A program made the position numbers and the translations under genes. A stretch of 64,000 bases of DNA from Sediminibacterium sp. TEGAF015 (GTDB lineage: Bacteria > Bacteroidota > Bacteroidia > Chitinophagales > Chitinophagaceae). Of this stretch, positions 24,517 to 34,014 are shown one piece after another. Every line of letters begins with the position of its first letter. Positions within the stretch are counted from its first letter, which is position 1. The stretch is taken from contig NZ_AP026683.1 of assembly GCF_025997995.1 (NCBI RefSeq), positions 930,501 through 994,500 of the forward strand, in the 5' to 3' direction. The notes below the pieces were generated by a model that was given only the letters and a program-made list of their open reading frames with translations, did no database searches and was not told where the DNA came from.

Positions 24517-27500
24517 TTAATTCAACTCCTTTTTTTCCTGCTCTTCCAGGTATTTCTTTAAGGCTTTTTCGCCAAATAGTTTAAATACAACAGGAGTTAC
24601 AATCATATCTAATAATGTTGAACTAACCAATCCACCCAAAATAACGGTAGCAACAGGGTAGAGAATTTCTTTACCCGGTGCTGTTGCATCCATTGTTAAT
24701 GGTATCAAAGCAAAAGCTGCAACCAGCGCCGTCATTAATACCGGCACTAATCTCTCCAATGAACCACGGATAATCATTTTGTCTCCAAACACTTCTCCTT
24801 CGTGTTGTACCAAATGGATATAGTGGCTTATCATCATAATGCCATTTCTTGATGCAATACCTGTAAGCGTAATAAAACCAACCATTGTAGCAATAGAAAA
24901 AACACCTCCCGTAAGCATTACCGCTATTACGCTGCCTATTAATGCCAATGGAATATTGAGCATTATCTGCAAAGCAATACGACTGCTTTTGAAATGGCTG
25001 TACAGGACTAAGAAAATACCTGCTATTGAAAAGATACTGAGTATGGTAATTAATTTAGAGGCTGATTGCTGGCTTTCAAATTGTCCTCCCCATTGTAAAT
25101 AATATCCTTCCTGTAAAGGCAAATCTTTCTTTACGGTTTCCTGCATTTCTTTTACAGTGCTGCCAAGGTCACGGCCCTGCACATTGGCAGAAACAACTAT
25201 ACGCCGCTGCGTATTTTCATGGTTAACTGCATTAATACTGTTCTCCAATTCAATCTTTGCAATTTGACTCAGCGGTATTAATGAACCATCCGATGCTGCA
25301 ATCTGTGTATTGCGGATTGCTTCAATATTTTTTCTTGTACTGTCATCAGTTCTTAAGACAATATCAAAACTTTTTTGGCCATCAATTATCTGGCTCACTA
25401 CTTTCCCATTATAAAATATTTCCAGTTCATCCGCCACATTTCCCACCTGTAAGCCATAACGCTGCACAGCCATACGGTCAAGTTTAATCATCAATTGCGG
25501 TACCATTACCTGGTTCTCAATCTGCACATCAACCACACCCGGCACATTGGAAATAATTGATTTTAATTGTTCAGCATTTGAGCGAAGCGTTAATAAATCA
25601 TTACCAAATATTTTAACAGCAACCTGTGCTCTTACTCCGGAAAGTAAATGGTCGAGCCGGTGAGATATGGGCTGACCAATATTTATGGATACCCCTTTTA
25701 ATACGGAAAGATTATTTCGCATCTCTTCCAGCACTTTTGCCCTGCTTCGTCCACCGGGTTTTAATGCCACTTCAATTTCAGTTGAGCTTGGTGGCTCTGC
25801 ATGTTCGTCTAATTCTGCCCTGCCTGTCCGGCGGGCAGTTAGAGCAACTTCGGGTACTTTCAGAATTTGTTGTTCAGCGATTGTACCCAGCTTGTTACTT
25901 TCTTCTAACGAGGTTCCTGCCGGAGCTACCATGTTCACTGTATAACTTCCTTCATTAAAGGGTGGTAAAAATTCTGTACCAAAAAATGGGATAATGCTGA
26001 TGGAAGCAATGATTAATGCAATAGCCACACCGGTTATTGTTTTTGGACGCTTTAACCCAAAATGCAGTAGCCTGACGTCTTGCTTCTTAAGCCAACGAAC
26101 AAGGGCACTATCTGGTTCATGTACCGCATCAACAGTGGTTCCCTTTTTTTTGCGTTTCCAAAAGGCCAGGTTGATATGGTGTAAATGATTTTTCTTTTCT
26201 AATAAATAACTGCACAGTGCCGGTGTAACGGTTAGTGACACTACCAATGATGCCACAATAGAAGTAATATAAGCAATTCCAAGCGGGGCAAATATCCTTC
26301 CCTCAATTCCCTGTAAATAGAACAGTGGAATAAATACCAACACTACAATGATGGTGGCATACACTATTGAATTTCTTACCTCACTGCTGGCATCATAAAT
26401 TACTTTGAGTAATGGCTTCGGTTTTTCGCTGAGCCAGTTTTCTTTCAATCTTCTATAAACATTTTCAACATCCACAATGGCATCATCCACTAACTCGCCG
26501 ATAGCAATTGCCAATCCGCCGAGAGTAAGGGTATTGATGGAAATATCAAAGAACTTAAAAACAATCGCTGTTATAATGAGCGACAGCGGTATTGCTGTAA
26601 GTGTTATGATTGTAGTACGAAAATTGAGAAGAAAGAGGAAGAGAATAATTATTACAAGAATGAACCCATCCCTTAATGCTTCTTCCACATTGGTAAGGGA
26701 GTTTATAATAAAATGTTTTTGCTGAAAAACATCTGTATTGATTTGAATATTTTTTGGCAGGGATGCCTTTATTTCTTCGATTGCTTTTAATGCTTCTGCA
26801 GTTACATCAATAGTACTGCTGCCCGGTTGCTTCTCAATGCTAAGTATCACGGCCGGTTTTCCGTTAAATGAACCATCACCTCTTTTAATTGGCCCGCCAA
26901 ATTTTACTTCCGCAACTTGCTTTAGCAAAACAGGGGCTGCATTTCGGTTGCTTACAACAGTATTCGCTAAATCTTCTAATGTATTGGCACGGCCAATATT
27001 TCGGATAAGTGTTTCTGAACCTTTATTATCAATAAAACCACCGGTGGTATTTTGATTGGTTAATTGTAAGGCATTATCAATATCATCAATGGCAAGATTA
27101 TACTGCCTTAATTTTTCACTTGAAATTAAAACCTGGTACTGCATTCTTTCGCCGCCAATTGGTATCACCTGGCTTACACCTTTTACACTCATCAATCTTC
27201 TGCGGATGGTAAAGTCGGCCAATGTTCTTAAATCAGCAGGCGAGGTGGTATCACTGGTAACAGCTACCATCATTATCTGCCCCATGATGGAACTGATGGG
27301 CCCCATCACTGGGGTAATGCCTTTTGGTAATTGAATGTTCTGTAGTTTCTCAGCCGTTAATTGTCTTGCACGGTACACATCAGTGTTCCAGTCAAACTCA
27401 ACAAACACCATTCCCAGTCCCGGTGATGCGACAGAACGAACTACTTCTACACCCGGCGCACCATTTAATTGTGTTTCCACCGGCAGGTTTACCTGGCTTT

Positions 27501-27684
27501 CTACTTCTTCAGGCGCCATACCATTGGCTTCTAAAAATATGGTTACTCTCGGTCTGTTCAAATCAGGTAATACATCCACCGGAAGATTAACCAATGTAAA
27601 TACACCATACACCATGAGCAAAGCAGCCATTGATACCACCAGCATCCGGTTCTTCAGGGAAAAATGAATGAGTCTGTTCAGCAT
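24517..27684 (-). CDS. czcA: CzcA/CusA-family RND heavy-metal efflux permease, system 2
   Basis: The 1055-residue pump has twelve predicted helices in the HME-RND pattern: LNRLIHFSLKNRMLVVSM at the N-terminus, TLGGLAIAIGELVDDAIVDVEN at TM4 (acidic relay), and LSGVRAQVAVKIFGNDLL in the second porter domain. The ELVDDA variant and lack of the CusA methionine triad distinguish it from the split CusA at 45950-49167. The substrate could be Co/Zn/Cd or another cation. Upstream genes in the same direction supply outer-membrane channel and adaptor (31780-32970, 30104-31783). Confidence 0.9.
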   Translation of the reverse strand: MLNRLIHFSLKNRMLVVSMAALLMVYGVFTLVNLPVDVLPDLNRPRVTIFLEANGMAPEEVESQVNLPVETQLNGAPGVEVVRSVASPGLGMVFVEFDWNTDVYRARQLTAEKLQNIQLPKGITPVMGPISSIMGQIMMVAVTSDTTSPADLRTLADFTIRRRLMSVKGVSQVIPIGGERMQYQVLISSEKLRQYNLAIDDIDNALQLTNQNTTGGFIDNKGSETLIRNIGRANTLEDLANTVVSNRNAAPVLLKQVAEVKFGGPIKRGDGSFNGKPAVILSIEKQPGSSTIDVTAEALKAIEEIKASLPKNIQINTDVFQQKHFIINSLTNVEEALRDGFILVIIILFLFLLNFRTTIITLTAIPLSLIITAIVFKFFDISINTLTLGGLAIAIGELVDDAIVDVENVYRRLKENWLSEKPKPLLKVIYDASSEVRNSIVYATIIVVLVFIPLFYLQGIEGRIFAPLGIAYITSIVASLVVSLTVTPALCSYLLEKKNHLHHINLAFWKRKKKGTTVDAVHEPDSALVRWLKKQDVRLLHFGLKRPKTITGVAIALIIASISIIPFFGTEFLPPFNEGSYTVNMVAPAGTSLEESNKLGTIAEQQILKVPEVALTARRTGRAELDEHAEPPSSTEIEVALKPGGRSRAKVLEEMRNNLSVLKGVSINIGQPISHRLDHLLSGVRAQVAVKIFGNDLLTLRSNAEQLKSIISNVPGVVDVQIENQVMVPQLMIKLDRMAVQRYGLQVGNVADELEIFYNGKVVSQIIDGQKSFDIVLRTDDSTRKNIEAIRNTQIAASDGSLIPLSQIAKIELENSINAVNHENTQRRIVVSANVQGRDLGSTVKEMQETVKKDLPLQEGYYLQWGGQFESQQSASKLITILSIFSIAGIFLVLYSHFKSSRIALQIMLNIPLALIGSVIAVMLTGGVFSIATMVGFITLTGIASRNGIMMISHYIHLVQHEGEVFGDKMIIRGSLERLVPVLMTALVAAFALIPLTMDATAPGKEILYPVATVILGGLVSSTLLDMIVTPVVFKLFGEKALKKYLEEQEKKELN

Positions 27685-27776
27685 AAAATAAAATCTTTAA
27701 TTGCCATTATACGATCTAAGGCAGAAGCATTATAAATCATAGCAGGCAGTATGCCCGCTATGATTTGGTACCCGTT

Positions 27777-28205
27777 TTAGTGTTGATGATCATGTCCATC
27801 TGCTGCAGGCTTATCCTTTACCATAAGGTCAAAAGAAGCCGATGCGGTTTTGTCCCCGGTTGTAAAAGTCACAATGGCCTTGTTGTACTTTTTGGCCTTG
27901 TCAAGGGTGTACATAAACCCTTCGTTTCCACTTGGGGTTAATGTGATGGTTGAAGTTTTTCCGTCTGCCATTTGAATAACAGCTGTTCCTGTTACACCTT
28001 TATTCTTTATTGCTTTCTCATTAGCATCCAGCAAATAGGCCATTACCATACCGTCTTTTACACTTACTTCAATATGAAATCCCCCGGCCGACTTAACTGT
28101 TCCACCATGTGGTGAACCATGTTTATGGTCGCCACCACTATGCTGTGCAAATGTTGTAAAAGTTGCTATCAGCAGTACTGTCATCAGAATTGTTATCTTT
28201 TTCAT
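27777..28205 (-). CDS. Secreted His-rich protein of unknown function
   Basis: The 142-residue protein has a signal peptide (ending TTFAQ), an N-terminal metal-binding-like segment HSGGDHKHGSPHGGTVKSAGG and a C-terminal DGHDHQH. The middle resembles a small beta-sandwich. The HGG block is like those at the mature N-termini of adaptor proteins in this operon (HGGEDHG). It may be a periplasmic chaperone feeding the pump encoded 92 bp downstream. No named family recognised. Confidence 0.65.
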   Translation of the reverse strand: MKKITILMTVLLIATFTTFAQHSGGDHKHGSPHGGTVKSAGGFHIEVSVKDGMVMAYLLDANEKAIKNKGVTGTAVIQMADGKTSTITLTPSGNEGFMYTLDKAKKYNKAIVTFTTGDKTASASFDLMVKDKPAADGHDHQH

Positions 28206-28245
28206 TGTTTTAAATTTTAATGTGTATACTTTTTTTGTTTAAAAA

Positions 28246-29238
28246 TTAGTGTTTCATTTCTTTCATGCCATTACTATTATCGTTCATGTTTTTCATGTTA
28301 GCTGCTGTCCCTTCTGCTACATTCATTACAAAATCACTTGTATAAATTTTACCCTTGCTTTGAAATTGTATCCAGCCACGATATACACCGGGTTTTTCAA
28401 ACGTAGTATGTAAATCGAATTTTCCACCTTCTACGCTTGGGTGTACATGCAAATATTTTTTATCGGTAAGGCTTACTACTACCATGTGGGCTTTTGCTCC
28501 AAGGTAATCTTCTAAGGTTGTTACATCTACTTCTTTACCGTTTAGCATTACTACTCCATTAATGTGCATGGGCATATTGGTTAAAAACTTACCACCCTCA
28601 GGAGTAAGTAAGACAGAAAATCCATCCCCGGCGGCGCTGGTTAGTCTATCTGCTCCATACACTTTTGCTGCTGGCACTGTACCTGCTACACTTACATTTA
28701 AATAGTCAACCGTATGATTGGCACCACTTGGCTTATAGTCAGCAAACAAAGTGTACTTGCCTGGAGCCGGAAATTTTTCTTTCACTGTGTAAGAACCATC
28801 TGCGTTGAGTTCAGGATGTATATGGTCAAACCAACTAAGGTCATCACTAACAACAATGAGGTGTATTTTTTTGGTGTGCTCTACATCCAATGGAACCTGC
28901 TCAGTAGGTTTATCTTTTATTTTTGGAGTCATGGATAAAGTAACTTCTTCTCCGGGCTTAGGAGATGTCGGGCTATATGTAAACTGCATACTAACATTGT
29001 TTGGACCACCAGCATTGTCATTATGCTCCAGTTTCATGCCGCATTTTGGGCAGGTATCGCCTTCTTTGCCTGTTACTTCCGGGTGCATAGGGCAGGCATA
29101 AATATGGTCACCACCTTCATGCGACATTTCTGTTTTTGTTGAAGCGTTTTTTTTATCGCCACTGTCATTGCATGCTGCAAAGACCACGACAGAGCTAATA
29201 GCGAAAATTGCCATCGTAATTTTTAACACTTGTTTCAT
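28246..29238 (-). CDS. Lipoprotein with heavy-metal-binding module and beta-sandwich domains
   Basis: The 330-residue protein has a lipobox (VVFAAC, Cys near residue 22) and one module YACPMHPEV...CPKCGMKLEH (~48-75). Two similar beta-sandwich halves follow with paired histidines: KIHLIVVSDDLSWFDHIHPEL and KAHMVVVSLTDKKYLHVHPS. Histidine pairs in such YtkA/FixH-like folds suggest copper or zinc sites. The C-terminus is Met/Asn-rich (NMKNMNDNSNGMKEMKH). It probably binds metal at the outer face of the periplasm. Confidence 0.7.
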   Translation of the reverse strand: MKQVLKITMAIFAISSVVVFAACNDSGDKKNASTKTEMSHEGGDHIYACPMHPEVTGKEGDTCPKCGMKLEHNDNAGGPNNVSMQFTYSPTSPKPGEEVTLSMTPKIKDKPTEQVPLDVEHTKKIHLIVVSDDLSWFDHIHPELNADGSYTVKEKFPAPGKYTLFADYKPSGANHTVDYLNVSVAGTVPAAKVYGADRLTSAAGDGFSVLLTPEGGKFLTNMPMHINGVVMLNGKEVDVTTLEDYLGAKAHMVVVSLTDKKYLHVHPSVEGGKFDLHTTFEKPGVYRGWIQFQSKGKIYTSDFVMNVAEGTAANMKNMNDNSNGMKEMKH

Positions 29239-29259
29239 TTGCTTTATTTTATTGAATAG

Positions 29260-29610
29260 TTAATTGTGATCATGACCCTTATGATTATCTGTCGAGTTTT
29301 TTGCCTTCACTTTGGTCAGGTTCATATTGCATTTAGGACATTTTCCTGCCTTATTGTAAGTTTTATCACCCTCACATTTCATGGGGCACTGGTAAATGGC
29401 ATCGACCTGTTTTGGCAGAGCCTTCAAATTCATATTGCATTTAGGGCATTTACCTGCTTTATCATAGGTTTTATCGCCTTCGCACTTCATCGGGCATTGA
29501 TAAATAACTGAATCGGCGACTGCAGTTTTATTTTTTGTTGATTGTGCATTTACAGCAGTAAAACTAAAAACTGCTATTGCCAGTGAAAGGATAACGCTGA
29601 TTTGTTTCAT
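29260..29610 (-). CDS. Secreted protein with two tandem heavy-metal-binding modules
   Basis: The 116-residue protein has a signal peptide (ending AVNAQ) and two near-identical modules, each reading YQCPMKCEGDKTY, then KAGKCPKCNMNL. The tail ends NHKGHDHN. The CPMKCEG variant replaces the usual CPMHP. A secreted metal-binding role is inferred from the cysteines and the operon. Confidence 0.75.
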   Translation of the reverse strand: MKQISVILSLAIAVFSFTAVNAQSTKNKTAVADSVIYQCPMKCEGDKTYDKAGKCPKCNMNLKALPKQVDAIYQCPMKCEGDKTYNKAGKCPKCNMNLTKVKAKNSTDNHKGHDHN

Positions 29611-29634
29611 TTTTTCTTTTTTATAATTTGAGAT

Positions 29635-30084
29635 TTATTTTGCTTTCCTAAATGAAGAATGTGTTTGCACAATCTTCCAGCCAGCTTTTGTTTTTCTTAA
29701 AACTGAAGTAGCTACTCCCTGACTTTTTATTTCCTTAGCATCTTTAGCAAGAACGATAGTATAGATATACGTTTCCGTTGAAAAAGCATATTCACCTGCC
29801 ATTGTTACATCTACTTTATAATTACTGAAAGTGAAAGATTTGAACGCTTTCAGTTCGGGCCCCAGATGGTGTTCCAGATAATGACCAATTGTGCCTTCAT
29901 CGCTCGCCTGTTCATACACTTTAGAGTCTTTTACAAAAAGATTCACAACACCGGCGGTGTCTAATTTTTCAATTGCTTTTTTGTAATTGTTCAACACTGC
30001 TTTTACAGCTTCATTATCGCCGCTTTGTGCAAAGGTTGCGGTAAAAGTTGCCAGTAGCAGGGACATCATTAATAACTTTTTCAT
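29635..30084 (-). CDS. Secreted SnoaL/NTF2-like protein (DUF4440 type)
   Basis: The 149-residue protein has a signal peptide (ending ATFAQ) and an NTF2-like fold: EAVKAVLNNYKKAIEKLDTAGVVNLFVKDSKVYEQ, in pieces, then TSVLRKTKAGWKIVQTHSSFR at the end. No catalytic residues can be assigned. It lies between the adaptor and the metal-binding proteins in the same operon. Confidence 0.75.
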   Translation of the reverse strand: MKKLLMMSLLLATFTATFAQSGDNEAVKAVLNNYKKAIEKLDTAGVVNLFVKDSKVYEQASDEGTIGHYLEHHLGPELKAFKSFTFSNYKVDVTMAGEYAFSTETYIYTIVLAKDAKEIKSQGVATSVLRKTKAGWKIVQTHSSFRKAK

Positions 30085-30103
30085 GTTTGTTTGTTTATTT
30101 TGG

Positions 30104-31783
30104 TTATTGATTTAAATACATCATTTTCATTTGATACACATTGGCAGTAACAACTCTTTCGCCGTCTTCAGTACCCTTGGTGACAACGGTAAACTTATCA
30201 TTGCTTTGCCCTTTAACTATGAAGCTGATACTATACTGTTCAGCTTTATCTTTTATAAAAATGGCCGGCTTACCATTCACATCAGTAATTGCTTCATTAG
30301 GTATCACTACCTGCCGGATGACATTATTTCCTGTCATCCGCACATTTATATTCTCACCAATTTTGAACTGCCCTCTTGGGTTGATGATTTCAAATACGAC
30401 TTTCTGAGATTGGTTACCTGTATTTACTGATTGGGCAGTGCTGATCACTTTCAATGTATAAACCAGTGTATCTGTATTTGAAATGGTGGTAAACCCTGTT
30501 GCTAGTTTCAATTTTTGAGCGTCACCTGCAAATACCTGGGCTTCCACAAATACCTGATCAAGATTGGTTATTTCAAATAAGGTTTCTCCGCTGTTTACCA
30601 CAGCGCCAATTGCATAATTAAATGTGCCAACAACACCACTAACAGGAGAAGAAAGGCTTATAGTTTTTGTATTACCGGTATTCTTTCCGGTATTGGCATC
30701 AAAGAGTGCCTTATTTTTCTGGGCACTTTCTAAACGGGCTTTGGCCTCGGTAATATCTTTCTTTGCGGCAATGTCTGCTATACCCAACAACCTGTCATAT
30801 TGCGCTTTGGCAGCTTCATATTCTGCATTTACACTGTTACTTTGGGCGTTGATACTAATTTGCGTCCCGGCATCAACCTGTTGTTCAATTATTGCAACTA
30901 CTTGTCCTTTACCAACCTTCTGCCCCGGAACTACCCTTAATGAAACGATTTTACCTGATTGCGGCGTTTGTATGACTGCCCGGCCCTGCGGAGCTGCATT
31001 TACTGTTCCTAGTAAAACGGATGATTCATTAAAATCACCTGTGCTAATTTTCTGCGTTTGAATATTAAAAAGGAATTGTGTTTCCTTTTCAACTATAAAG
31101 GTGGTGGAAGAGCCACCGCCAGTTTTACCTGCCGCGTCACCATGGTCTTCACCACCATGTGCAGATACCGGATTGTAAGTGGCTGTTGGCAAAAGACAAA
31201 AAAGAATAATTGCTCCCGTAATTATTTTCCTGCTGCGACCTCTGGTAACAAAGAACATAACAAGCAAGCCGGTCAGCATACCAATCAAACCAAAAAACCA
31301 ATTGCTGCTATACCAATGAGAATGCGGGGTGCTTTCTGTTGTAACTGCTGCAGTCAATTCTTTCCCTATTTCAATATTGTTTAGTTGAATTAAATCAATG
31401 CCTGCATAGCTATTGATATTGAGTACAAGATTGTATACTTTCTTTGCTGGAAATGTGGTTTTCAATTCAAATACACCCCTATCAATCCTTGTAACAGTAA
31501 TCTTTATATTGGGATTGTCAGCTACCGTTACTTCCAGTTTAGCACTGTCAATAGGGCTATTGGTATTGTATTCACTTAAATATAAACGAAGCGATGCTTC
31601 CTTGCCCGGCACTATCGGGCTGTACTTTAACAATACCTCATAGACTTCAGAAGCAGCCTCAGAGGAGAAATAACTTGCAGGTGATATAGCTGTTTTTTTA
31701 GCATCACCATGGTCTTCGCCGCCATGTGCAAATGTAAATACCGGCAATAGCCCCAATAAAAATTGAATGATGATTCGTTTCAT
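30104..31783 (-). CDS. czcB: RND efflux adaptor with extra N-terminal sandwich domain and HGGEDHG motifs, system 2
   Basis: The 559-residue protein is longer than usual adaptors (about 400). Residues 1-20 are a signal peptide followed at once by HGGEDHGDAKK. A beta-sandwich (to ~150) and two transmembrane segments (SSNWFFGLIGMLTGLLVMFFV and KIITGAIILFCLLPTA) come next. A second HGGEDHGDAAGK then starts the true adaptor part: lipoyl halves around VRVVPGQKVGKGQVVAIIEQ-like text, a short hairpin, and barrel and MPD domains. The HGG/HGD repeats are probable metal sites, doubled by the extension. The start overlaps the stop of the upstream channel gene by 4 nt. Confidence 0.85.
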   Translation of the reverse strand: MKRIIIQFLLGLLPVFTFAHGGEDHGDAKKTAISPASYFSSEAASEVYEVLLKYSPIVPGKEASLRLYLSEYNTNSPIDSAKLEVTVADNPNIKITVTRIDRGVFELKTTFPAKKVYNLVLNINSYAGIDLIQLNNIEIGKELTAAVTTESTPHSHWYSSNWFFGLIGMLTGLLVMFFVTRGRSRKIITGAIILFCLLPTATYNPVSAHGGEDHGDAAGKTGGGSSTTFIVEKETQFLFNIQTQKISTGDFNESSVLLGTVNAAPQGRAVIQTPQSGKIVSLRVVPGQKVGKGQVVAIIEQQVDAGTQISINAQSNSVNAEYEAAKAQYDRLLGIADIAAKKDITEAKARLESAQKNKALFDANTGKNTGNTKTISLSSPVSGVVGTFNYAIGAVVNSGETLFEITNLDQVFVEAQVFAGDAQKLKLATGFTTISNTDTLVYTLKVISTAQSVNTGNQSQKVVFEIINPRGQFKIGENINVRMTGNNVIRQVVIPNEAITDVNGKPAIFIKDKAEQYSISFIVKGQSNDKFTVVTKGTEDGERVVTANVYQMKMMYLNQ

Positions 31784-32970
31784 AACTGACCCATTAAATA
31801 TTTGTGATTGATAACGCTGAGATTATAATTTCGTACTGCTTCCAGGTATTTCTGGTAAACAGTGTAAGCATCGTTGCTGTTTCTTAGTAAACTGATATAA
31901 TCAATTTCACCACTCACAAAAAAGCGTTGTGAAGTAGTAATCACTTCCTGTGCTTTTCTTAACCCTGTTTGTTGATAATACTGAACAGACTGCCAGTTGG
32001 TTCTCATTTCGCTGCTTGTATTAATCGTTTGTGCAGATAAGTCTTGCTGCAATCCCTGCTGTTTGCTTTGAATAACCTGTTGCTCCGTTTTGGCTGCATT
32101 GATATTACTTTTATATTGTCCGAACCATAACGGAATAGTTACGCCAACCCTGAAACGATTCAACCATTTCGTATCCCTTTCGCCCTGGTTGAAATAACCA
32201 AAAGCCAATCCAGGTAGCGCTTTGCTTTTTTGCAATGCAATATTTTGTTTGGCTACATTCTCCTGCTGCTGTAATATCTGTAGGGCAGGATTTGCAAATA
32301 ACGCTGTGGAATCAGGCGCAAGAGATAACTGTACCTGAGAAAGTGAAATAGCAAGTGGCTCTACTGAAATAGGATCTTTAATGCCTGTGAACCATTGCAA
32401 CTGCGCCTTTAAAGAGGAGGCTCTTACAAGCGACTGTTGATATTGATTATGAATTTCACCATACTGTGTTTCAGCAAATGTTTGTTGCAGATAATCTATT
32501 TGCCCAGCTCTGAACTGGCGGATGGCAGACAGCTTTATTTTTTCGTACAGGGTATCCTGTTTGTATAATTGTGAGGCTAGCGAATCAGCGTATTGTATTT
32601 CTAAGTATAAGACTTTAACTCGATACTTTAACTCTGCTTCTGTTAGTTGCTTTTCTTTTTGCGCCACACCAATTTGCTGCTTTTGCAAACGGTACTGATT
32701 ACTGTACACGGTGGGGAATTCAAACGACTGCGTAATGCTACCGGTATAAAAGTTACCTGTAGGGCTTTCCCAAAAGAACTCGGGATTAGGAAGATTGATG
32801 GCTGATTTCAGTAACTGCTGCTGTTGTTTTACTTGCAGTGATGCAGCTTGGATATTCTTGTTATTAGCCAATGCCTTAGACACAGCTTCATCTTCTGTGA
32901 GCACCTGCTGTGCCGATGCCGAAAAACTGATGAAGCCTGTAAGAAAAACTATGATACGATATCTGAACAT
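31780..32970 (-). CDS. czcC: CzcC/CusC-type outer-membrane efflux channel, system 2
   Basis: The 396-residue TolC-family protein has a signal peptide (ending SFSASA) and two OEP repeats with conserved helices (AVSKALANNKNIQAASLQVKQ; RFRVGVTIPLWFGQYKSNINAAK, in pieces). It forms the outer-membrane duct of the second RND system. The gene is the first of the channel-adaptor-accessory-pump set. Confidence 0.88.
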   Translation of the reverse strand: MFRYRIIVFLTGFISFSASAQQVLTEDEAVSKALANNKNIQAASLQVKQQQQLLKSAINLPNPEFFWESPTGNFYTGSITQSFEFPTVYSNQYRLQKQQIGVAQKEKQLTEAELKYRVKVLYLEIQYADSLASQLYKQDTLYEKIKLSAIRQFRAGQIDYLQQTFAETQYGEIHNQYQQSLVRASSLKAQLQWFTGIKDPISVEPLAISLSQVQLSLAPDSTALFANPALQILQQQENVAKQNIALQKSKALPGLAFGYFNQGERDTKWLNRFRVGVTIPLWFGQYKSNINAAKTEQQVIQSKQQGLQQDLSAQTINTSSEMRTNWQSVQYYQQTGLRKAQEVITTSQRFFVSGEIDYISLLRNSNDAYTVYQKYLEAVRNYNLSVINHKYLMGQL

Positions 32971-33060
32971 AAAAATTGATTACGGTAAAACAAATAGCCT
33001 CATATTGCAAAACGCAAATGAAGTTGGATGAAGCAAAAAGCTTCACCTGTTTTACCATAA

Positions 33061-33591
33061 TCAAATCTGGAAACGCTGAATCGCTATGCGTATTTCAGTC
33101 GGTGGGGGGTAATAAAAACGAACCTTATAATGGACAGGAAAATCCTTGACAGCCGCTGAGAAATCAATATTAAAATAAGTACTAAGAATTGCCACAAATA
33201 CCGGCACATTGATACCAGTAGTATTTACGGAAATATTTTTATCCAAATCTTGAAACTCGAGTACTTCATTGGTGCAACATCCGCCATCCTCTTTTGTAAG
33301 TAAGTTGTTGCCATCAACGGGAATTAGTGTTGTGGGCTCACTATCATGTTGGTGATTAATGCCATTTTCATGAACATGATTTGTTACTGTTGCTGTTTCC
33401 TTTTCATGAACATGGTTTTTCCCATCCTTGTGAATATGCACTTCTGCAGACGCTTCAGTTTGGTTATGATGAGAGGAAGAATTAAAACCCATATCTACAC
33501 CTATAGCACAGGCAAAACCCACTATTGTATTTGTCGCAAATACAACCAGCAGGAACAGCGCTTTCAGTTTTATGGATAAACTCCGTTTCAT
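33061..33591 (-). CDS. Secreted His-rich protein related to HYC_CC_PP family
   Basis: The 176-residue protein has an N-terminal signal region and His-X-His blocks (VHIHKDGKNHVHEKE, NHVHENGINHQHDSE) in a duplicated HVHExGxNHxH pattern. It then has the cysteine pair in GGCCTNE and ends with a proline cluster YYPPPTEIRIAIQRFQI. The CC and PP hallmarks resemble the gene at 49948, while the HYC motif is absent. It is probably a periplasmic metal-binding protein at the head of the czcCBA set. Confidence 0.6.
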   Translation of the reverse strand: MKRSLSIKLKALFLLVVFATNTIVGFACAIGVDMGFNSSSHHNQTEASAEVHIHKDGKNHVHEKETATVTNHVHENGINHQHDSEPTTLIPVDGNNLLTKEDGGCCTNEVLEFQDLDKNISVNTTGINVPVFVAILSTYFNIDFSAAVKDFPVHYKVRFYYPPPTEIRIAIQRFQI

Positions 33592-34014
33592 TTATGATGG
33601 CTAAAATAAGAGTTTTTAGCGAACCTCTACTCCTTTTAAAGACAAAGATATGGCAGAATGGTTTAGCAAATTTGTAAAATTATAGACAATTTTTATAAAA
33701 TTTTGCTACCACTTACAGCTATTCTTGCTTGGCTTTCCCGTTGAAAATGTAGCATTTACGTCAGCTAAACGTGTTTTTACCCCTTTTTTCCTGATAGCCT
33801 CACGCCACTCAACTAAAATTACTGAATCACCGAATTACTATCATATAATAACAGCCGCATGATTTTAATAGTATAAGTTAAATGAAAAATAGGTTGCCTG
33901 TCTGCTATTTATTGACTAAAACCTAACTATTTCCGCATTGCATAACTCTATTTCCCTTTTACATAAGTGGTATTATACAAGGCATCTGCAATTTTGCAAT
34001 TCAAAATCATACTT
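33592..34014. other. Intergenic region upstream of divergent genes
   Basis: This 423-bp AT-rich stretch separates the His-rich gene (minus) and the TonB receptor (plus), so it should hold both promoters. I found no perfect TAnnTTTG pair, no long palindrome and no RNA gene. Confidence 0.4.
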
